Source of the DNA: Patescibacteria group bacterium AH-259-L07
GTDB taxonomy: Bacteria > Patescibacteriota > Patescibacteriia > UBA2591 > UBA6264
Direction of reading: 5' to 3'
Length of the DNA stretch: 8,964 nt
Assembly (NCBI GenBank): GCA_027718005.1
Contig: JALLOP010000059.1
Span: 1-8,964 of the forward strand
This document shows positions 6,320 to 8,964 of this stretch, one piece after another (positions within the stretch are counted from its first letter, which is position 1; every line of letters begins with the position of its first letter). The notes below the pieces were generated by a model that had not been told where the DNA came from, ran no database searches, and saw nothing but the letters and a program-made list of their open reading frames with translations. The position numbers and the translations under genes are program-made.

Positions 6320-7032
6320 GTTCAGATGAGTATATAGCCGGTGTTGTGTTACAAACAAGAGATTATAGGGAGTTTGATAGGATTATTTATTTTTATTCTC
6401 AAGAGTATGGCAAGGTTGAGGTATTGGTTCGTGGTGCACGAAAAATTACTTCTAAGCTGGCTCCCTTGATTGCGGAGCCATTTGCATTAGTAAAATTAAA
6501 AGTGGTAAGCGGGAGAAGACATTATCATTTGATTGGCGGTGAAGTGCAGGAGCGGTTTGAAAATATATATACAAATTATGTAAAAATGAATGGCATTGCC
6601 TCTGTATTTAATTGTATTAATGCTATTGTTAAAAAACATAAACCTGATGCTAAAATTTTTTCTTTACTTATTGCATTTTTACAAAAAGCCAATACTATAC
6701 CGCAGGAGAAAATTACTATTTTGATGTCTGCATTTTTAATTAAATTTTTAGCTTTTTTAGGATATCGACCCGAGGTAAGGTATTGTATACTTTGTCAAAG
6801 AAAAGAATTTGAAAAAGATATTTTTTTTGACTTTGAAAAAGGAGGAGTGGTATGCAAATCGCATGATTCTGATGGTGAAAATAAAAAAGAATTAAGTATG
6901 TCGGCCCTATCTCTTTTACAGGAGTTGCTATACAAGAGATTTGATTATGTATTAGAGAAAAAAAAGATGAAAAAAGATATACAATTAGTGTCAAAAATAA
7001 TCAATCAATTTTATCAATGGCAGCTTGATTAA
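6316..7032 (+). CDS. recO: DNA repair protein RecO
   Basis: RecO anneals DNA and, with RecR, loads RecA onto SSB-coated single strands in the RecFOR recombination pathway. The 238-residue length is typical. The N-terminal OB-fold (about 1-80) shows the family pattern GVVLQTRDYREFDRIIYFYS, then G-K-V-E-V-L-VRGARK. A helical middle follows, and a zinc module with C157-x2-C160 (YCILCQ) and C180-x2-H183 (VVCKSH). In RecO the zinc ligands are often four cysteines; here His appears to be the fourth. The C-terminal tail is lysine-rich and helical. The ATG overlaps the ileS stop as ATGA, so translation is probably coupled. AGGA lies a few bases upstream inside ileS. Confidence 0.9.
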   Translation: MSSDEYIAGVVLQTRDYREFDRIIYFYSQEYGKVEVLVRGARKITSKLAPLIAEPFALVKLKVVSGRRHYHLIGGEVQERFENIYTNYVKMNGIASVFNCINAIVKKHKPDAKIFSLLIAFLQKANTIPQEKITILMSAFLIKFLAFLGYRPEVRYCILCQRKEFEKDIFFDFEKGGVVCKSHDSDGENKKELSMSALSLLQELLYKRFDYVLEKKKMKKDIQLVSKIINQFYQWQLD

Positions 7033-7052
7033 ACAAGAAGATCCGGTATAAT
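7025..7052 (+). promoter_or_regulatory. Promoter giving a leaderless mRNA for the COG2403 gene
   Basis: TTGATT (7025-7030) and a perfect TATAAT (7047-7052) are separated by 16 nt. The -10 ends 6 nt before the ATG at 7059, so the expected first transcribed base is the A of the start codon or within a base or two of it. No Shine-Dalgarno sequence is present. The -35 lies in the last codons of recO. Confidence 0.65.
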
Positions 7053-7058
7053 AGTGGC

Positions 7059-8390
7059 ATGAGCAAGAAAAAGCGAGTTGTTATCATGGGCGCGGCAGGC
7101 AGGGATTTTCATAATTTTAATGTGTATTTTAAAAATAATTCTGACTTTCATATTGTTGCCTTTACTGCTGCTCAAATCCCTAATATTACGGATAGAATAT
7201 ATCCTGCTCGATTAGCTGGAGCGTTATATCCACAAGGCATTCCTATATATATAGAAGAAGAATTACCAAGGATCATTAAAAAATACAATGTTGATTCTGT
7301 TATTTTTTCATATAGTGATGTATCGTATGATTATATAATGCAAAGAGTAAGCCTTGTTCTTTCTCATGGCGCTGATTTTGTACTGCTTAATCCAGAGGAT
7401 ACCATGTTGAAGTCAAAGGTGCCGGTAATTGCCGTATGTGCGGTAAGAACAGGATGCGGCAAAAGTCAGACAACACGGTATATTGGTGATATTTTGAAAA
7501 ATCAAGGAATTAAGTTTGCAGTGATTCGTCACCCCATGCCGTATGGTGATCTGAGAAAGCAAGGTGTTCAAAAATTTTCTACGCTTGACGACCTTGATAA
7601 GCATAAATGTACGATAGAAGAGCGAGAAGAATATGAACCACATCTTGAGCGAGGATTTACCGTGTTTGCGGGCGCAGATTATAAGGAGATTTTAAAGCAA
7701 GCAGAAAAAGAATCTGAAGTGATTTTATGGGATGGTGGCAATAATGATTATCCATTTATTAAGCCGGATTTGATGATAGTCCTTGCTGATCCTCATAGAG
7801 CCGGGCATGAGTTATTGTATTATCCATCTCAGATATGTGTGCATATGGCTGACGTGGTGGTGATTAATAAGATTAACACTGCTAAGAAAAAAGATATTGA
7901 ACAGGTACGGGAAAATATTACAGCACTCGCGCCTAAAGCAAAAATTATTCTTACAGCATCGCCAATTTTTGTAAGTGAACCTCAACGTATTAAAAATAAA
8001 AGAGTATTGGTGGTTGAAGATGGGCCAACCGTGACCCATGGGGGAGCGTCATTTGGAGCTGGATTTTTAGCTGCGCAAAAATATGAGGCTATCATAGTTG
8101 ATCCCCGACCATATGCAAAAGGATCTTTAAAAAAAGTTTTTCAAGAATATACGCATTTGAGAAGAGTTTTGCCAGCTATGGGATATGGAGAAAGGCAGGT
8201 TCAAGAACTTGAACAAACAATTAATGCGTGTCCAGTAGATATTGTTATTACGGGTACGCCCATTGATTTAAGTAGAATTATTACCACGAAAAAGCCAATT
8301 ATACGGGCTCGATATGAGCTTGAAGAGAAATCAGGAAGTTTAGAAAAGATTATTAAAGAGTTTTTGGAAAAATTTGTTCATAGTTCATAG
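7059..8390 (+). CDS. Cyclic 2,3-diphosphoglycerate synthetase-family P-loop protein (COG2403)
   Basis: This 443-residue protein matches the COG2403 family, named after the archaeal cyclic 2,3-diphosphoglycerate synthetase, which closes 2,3-DPG to the thermoprotectant cDPG with ATP. Seen here: an N-terminal Rossmann-like part with MGAAGRDFHNFN (about 10-21) and FTAAQIP; a PARLAGALYP-x-GIPIY segment; a P-loop RTGCGKS (130-136); a Walker B-like VILWDGGNND (221-230); an ADPHRAGHE stretch; VVINKINTA (N270, K271), resembling a nucleotide-specificity loop; and a C-terminal part with EDGPTVTHGG and AKGSL. Length fits the family. Many bacterial members are annotated only as predicted GTPases, so the substrate is uncertain; cDPG synthesis in this organism is not shown. 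It has its own promoter and no Shine-Dalgarno sequence, and tRNA-Glu lies 21 nt downstream. Its last codons fall in a heptamer repeat. Confidence 0.8.
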   Translation: MSKKKRVVIMGAAGRDFHNFNVYFKNNSDFHIVAFTAAQIPNITDRIYPARLAGALYPQGIPIYIEEELPRIIKKYNVDSVIFSYSDVSYDYIMQRVSLVLSHGADFVLLNPEDTMLKSKVPVIAVCAVRTGCGKSQTTRYIGDILKNQGIKFAVIRHPMPYGDLRKQGVQKFSTLDDLDKHKCTIEEREEYEPHLERGFTVFAGADYKEILKQAEKESEVILWDGGNNDYPFIKPDLMIVLADPHRAGHELLYYPSQICVHMADVVVINKINTAKKKDIEQVRENITALAPKAKIILTASPIFVSEPQRIKNKRVLVVEDGPTVTHGGASFGAGFLAAQKYEAIIVDPRPYAKGSLKKVFQEYTHLRRVLPAMGYGERQVQELEQTINACPVDIVITGTPIDLSRIITTKKPIIRARYELEEKSGSLEKIIKEFLEKFVHSS

Positions 8391-8411
8391 TTTACGGTTT
8401 ATAGTTTTTAT
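8377..8411 (+). repeat. Degenerate 7-bp tandem repeat (about five copies)
   Basis: Consecutive heptamers read TTCATAG, TTCATAG, TTTACGG, TTTATAG and TTTTTAT, consensus TTYAYRG. The array covers the last codons and stop of the COG2403 gene and abuts the first base of tRNA-Glu. It resembles the short tandem heptanucleotide repeats described in some bacterial intergenic regions. The first two copies are identical, the rest degenerate. Confidence 0.6.
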
Positions 8412-8483
8412 GGCCCCGTCATCTAGTGGTTAGGATATCAGGTTTTCATCCTGAAAACAGGGGTTCGATTCCCCTCGGGGTCA
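8412..8483 (+). tRNA. tRNA-Glu (anticodon UUC)
   Basis: A full cloverleaf is visible in 72 nt. The acceptor GGCCCCG (8412-8418) pairs with CGGGGTC (8476-8482) with one G-U, and the discriminator base is A8483. The D arm contains TAGTGGTTAGGA. The anticodon stem TCAGG/CCTGA encloses the loop TTTTCAT with TTC at 8445-8447. The T arm is AGGGG-TTCGATT-CCCCT. The variable loop is short. CCA is not encoded and must be added after transcription. No intron or mismatch disrupts any stem. It is probably transcribed by read-through from the upstream gene. Confidence 0.96.
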
Positions 8484-8488
8484 CTCTT

Positions 8489-8516
8489 AAAAAAGCAAGG
8501 AGAATCTTCGTTTTTT
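8489..8516 (+). terminator. Terminator-like hairpin after tRNA-Glu
   Basis: AAAAAGCAAGGA (8490-8501) can pair with TCTTCGTTTTTT (8505-8516) around a GAA loop. One A-C mismatch and two G-U pairs interrupt the stem. The T-run forms part of the stem. The A-run and T-run on opposite sides could let it work in both directions, but the GC content is low, so strength is uncertain. Confidence 0.45.
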
Positions 8517-8537
8517 GGTTAGGGGAAAATGTTATCT

Positions 8538-8556
8538 ATGTACTCATCTTGTACAT
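8538..8556. promoter_or_regulatory. Inverted repeat, candidate operator
   Basis: ATGTAC (8538-8543) and GTACAT (8551-8556) form a perfect 6-bp dyad with a 7-nt spacer, centred about 14 nt upstream of the -35 of the following promoter. The position suits binding of a dimeric regulator. No regulator gene is visible in the window. Confidence 0.4.
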
Positions 8557-8560
8557 GATC

Positions 8561-8588
8561 TTGACATTTTTTTGAAATCTGCTATAAT
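8561..8588 (+). promoter_or_regulatory. Consensus promoter with extended -10
   Basis: Perfect TTGACA (8561-8566), a 16-nt spacer and perfect TATAAT (8583-8588), preceded by TGC (8580-8582), make this the strongest promoter in the window. Transcription should start near 8595 and give a leader of about 62 nt. Confidence 0.8.
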
Positions 8589-8594
8589 TTATAA

Positions 8595-8650
8595 CGGCAC
8601 CTGTGAGGTAGCAGGTGGCCAGAAGAACGTTGAACCTGGAAAAAAGGAGG
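8595..8650 (+). promoter_or_regulatory. Structured 5' leader with alternative hairpins and strong Shine-Dalgarno
   Basis: CAGGTG (8612-8617) can pair upstream with CACCTG (8598-8603; 8-nt loop, extended by GG/CC across a bulged G), while CAGGT (8612-8616) can pair downstream with ACCTG (8634-8638). The two pairings exclude each other, and the second lies just before the AGGAGG (8645-8650), which is 7 nt from the ATG. This could influence translation. I recognise no known riboswitch class. Confidence 0.45.
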
Positions 8651-8657
8651 AGTAATC

Positions 8658-8964
8658 ATGACGAAACGCCCGTTGGATCAACCGAAAGACGATGGTTATC
8701 GGTACACGACGTGTGAGCATGGAGGGTGTAAAGATCACGGCTTTGATACTGGCGGTAAAGGCTCTGAGATTGATTACGAGCCTATTCCCGTCTCCTTTAA
8801 GCGCTCGGTTATCAAGCACAACGCTTGCCCTAACTGTGGTGGGAAATATATAGAGCGGCGTCAGAAGGTAGTACGCTATACCTGTGTGGATTGCGGCCGG
8901 GTGGAAGAAGAGGTTGTGAGCAAGAAAGTGGCATATTGTGGATGTTGTGGATGGCATCGTATCG
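8658..8964 (+). CDS. Cys-rich zinc-ribbon protein (partial, runs off the end)
   Basis: The frame is open from the ATG at 8658 to the window edge, giving 102 complete codons without a stop. An AGGAGG with 7-nt spacing makes the start certain. The protein starts hydrophilic (MTKRPLDQPKDDGYRY) and has C19/C24 with H21 and H27 nearby, then a clear zinc ribbon formed by CPNCGG (C57/C60) and CVDCG (C76/C79), then C94, C96 and C97. No signal peptide or membrane helix is visible. Zinc ribbons of this kind bind nucleic acid or stabilise small proteins, but I do not recognise the family. GC content and GC-ending codons (CGC, CGG, GGC, GTG) are higher than in all the upstream genes, which suggests high expression or recent acquisition. 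The promoter, dyad and structured leader upstream suggest regulated expression. Confidence 0.8.
   Translation, partial: MTKRPLDQPKDDGYRYTTCEHGGCKDHGFDTGGKGSEIDYEPIPVSFKRSVIKHNACPNCGGKYIERRQKVVRYTCVDCGRVEEEVVSKKVAYCGCCGWHRI

Noticed and set aside
8377..8411. CRISPR array or attachment site next to the tRNA
   Set aside because: The repeat unit is only 7 bp with no spacers, and no integrase or duplicated tRNA end is present.
8589..8957. 122-residue minus-strand ORF
   Set aside because: It lies antisense to the zinc-ribbon gene, which has a consensus promoter, AGGAGG and CxxC motifs. The antisense peptide has no recognisable pattern.

Overview
The window looks like a piece of a low-GC, compact bacterial genome, most likely a member of the Candidate Phyla Radiation (Patescibacteria, Parcubacteria-like). 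This is inferred, not proven. It rests on densely packed plus-strand genes with few Shine-Dalgarno sites, two genes whose -10 box sits so close to the ATG that their mRNAs should be leaderless, an unusual GVHH-type isoleucyl-tRNA synthetase, an archaeal-type cDPG-synthetase family protein (COG2403), a tRNA gene without encoded CCA, and small membrane proteins of a kind I associate with that group.

Layout. Positions 1-69 may be the 3' end of an upstream gene and contain a strong hairpin. A TTGCAA-N17-TATAAT promoter (100-128) then serves a two-gene cell-envelope unit: a 153-residue single-pass membrane protein whose outer part resembles an Sm/LSm-like barrel, and a 608-residue membrane-anchored protein with about four repeated beta-sandwich domains. 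A small orphan Cys/His-containing ORF (2581-2829) follows and ends at a terminator-like hairpin (2851-2878). Next comes a hicB-hicA type II toxin-antitoxin pair, preceded by two tandem DnaA-box-like 9-mers that run into the expected -35 region of an extended -10 promoter. Immediately downstream, without an obvious promoter, are ileS and recO, which overlap by ATGA. They may therefore depend partly on transcription through the hicBA module.

The cDPG-synthetase family gene (7059-8390) has its own -10 box ending 6 nt before the ATG. Its 3' end lies inside a degenerate 7-bp tandem repeat, followed directly by tRNA-Glu(UUC) and a terminator-like hairpin. The window ends inside a Cys-rich zinc-ribbon gene (8658 onward). 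This gene differs from the rest: it has a consensus promoter with extended -10, an inverted repeat just upstream of the -35, a 60-nt leader with two mutually exclusive hairpins, a perfect AGGAGG, and visibly higher GC.

Functionally the window mixes housekeeping (Ile-tRNA charging, recombinational repair, tRNA-Glu), cell-surface proteins of unknown role, a toxin-antitoxin pair and one regulated-looking zinc protein. I see no CRISPR array, insertion sequence or rRNA. The most noteworthy signals are the swapped class I signature in IleRS, the leaderless starts, the membrane-tethered Sm-like protein, and the structured leader and operator of the last gene.
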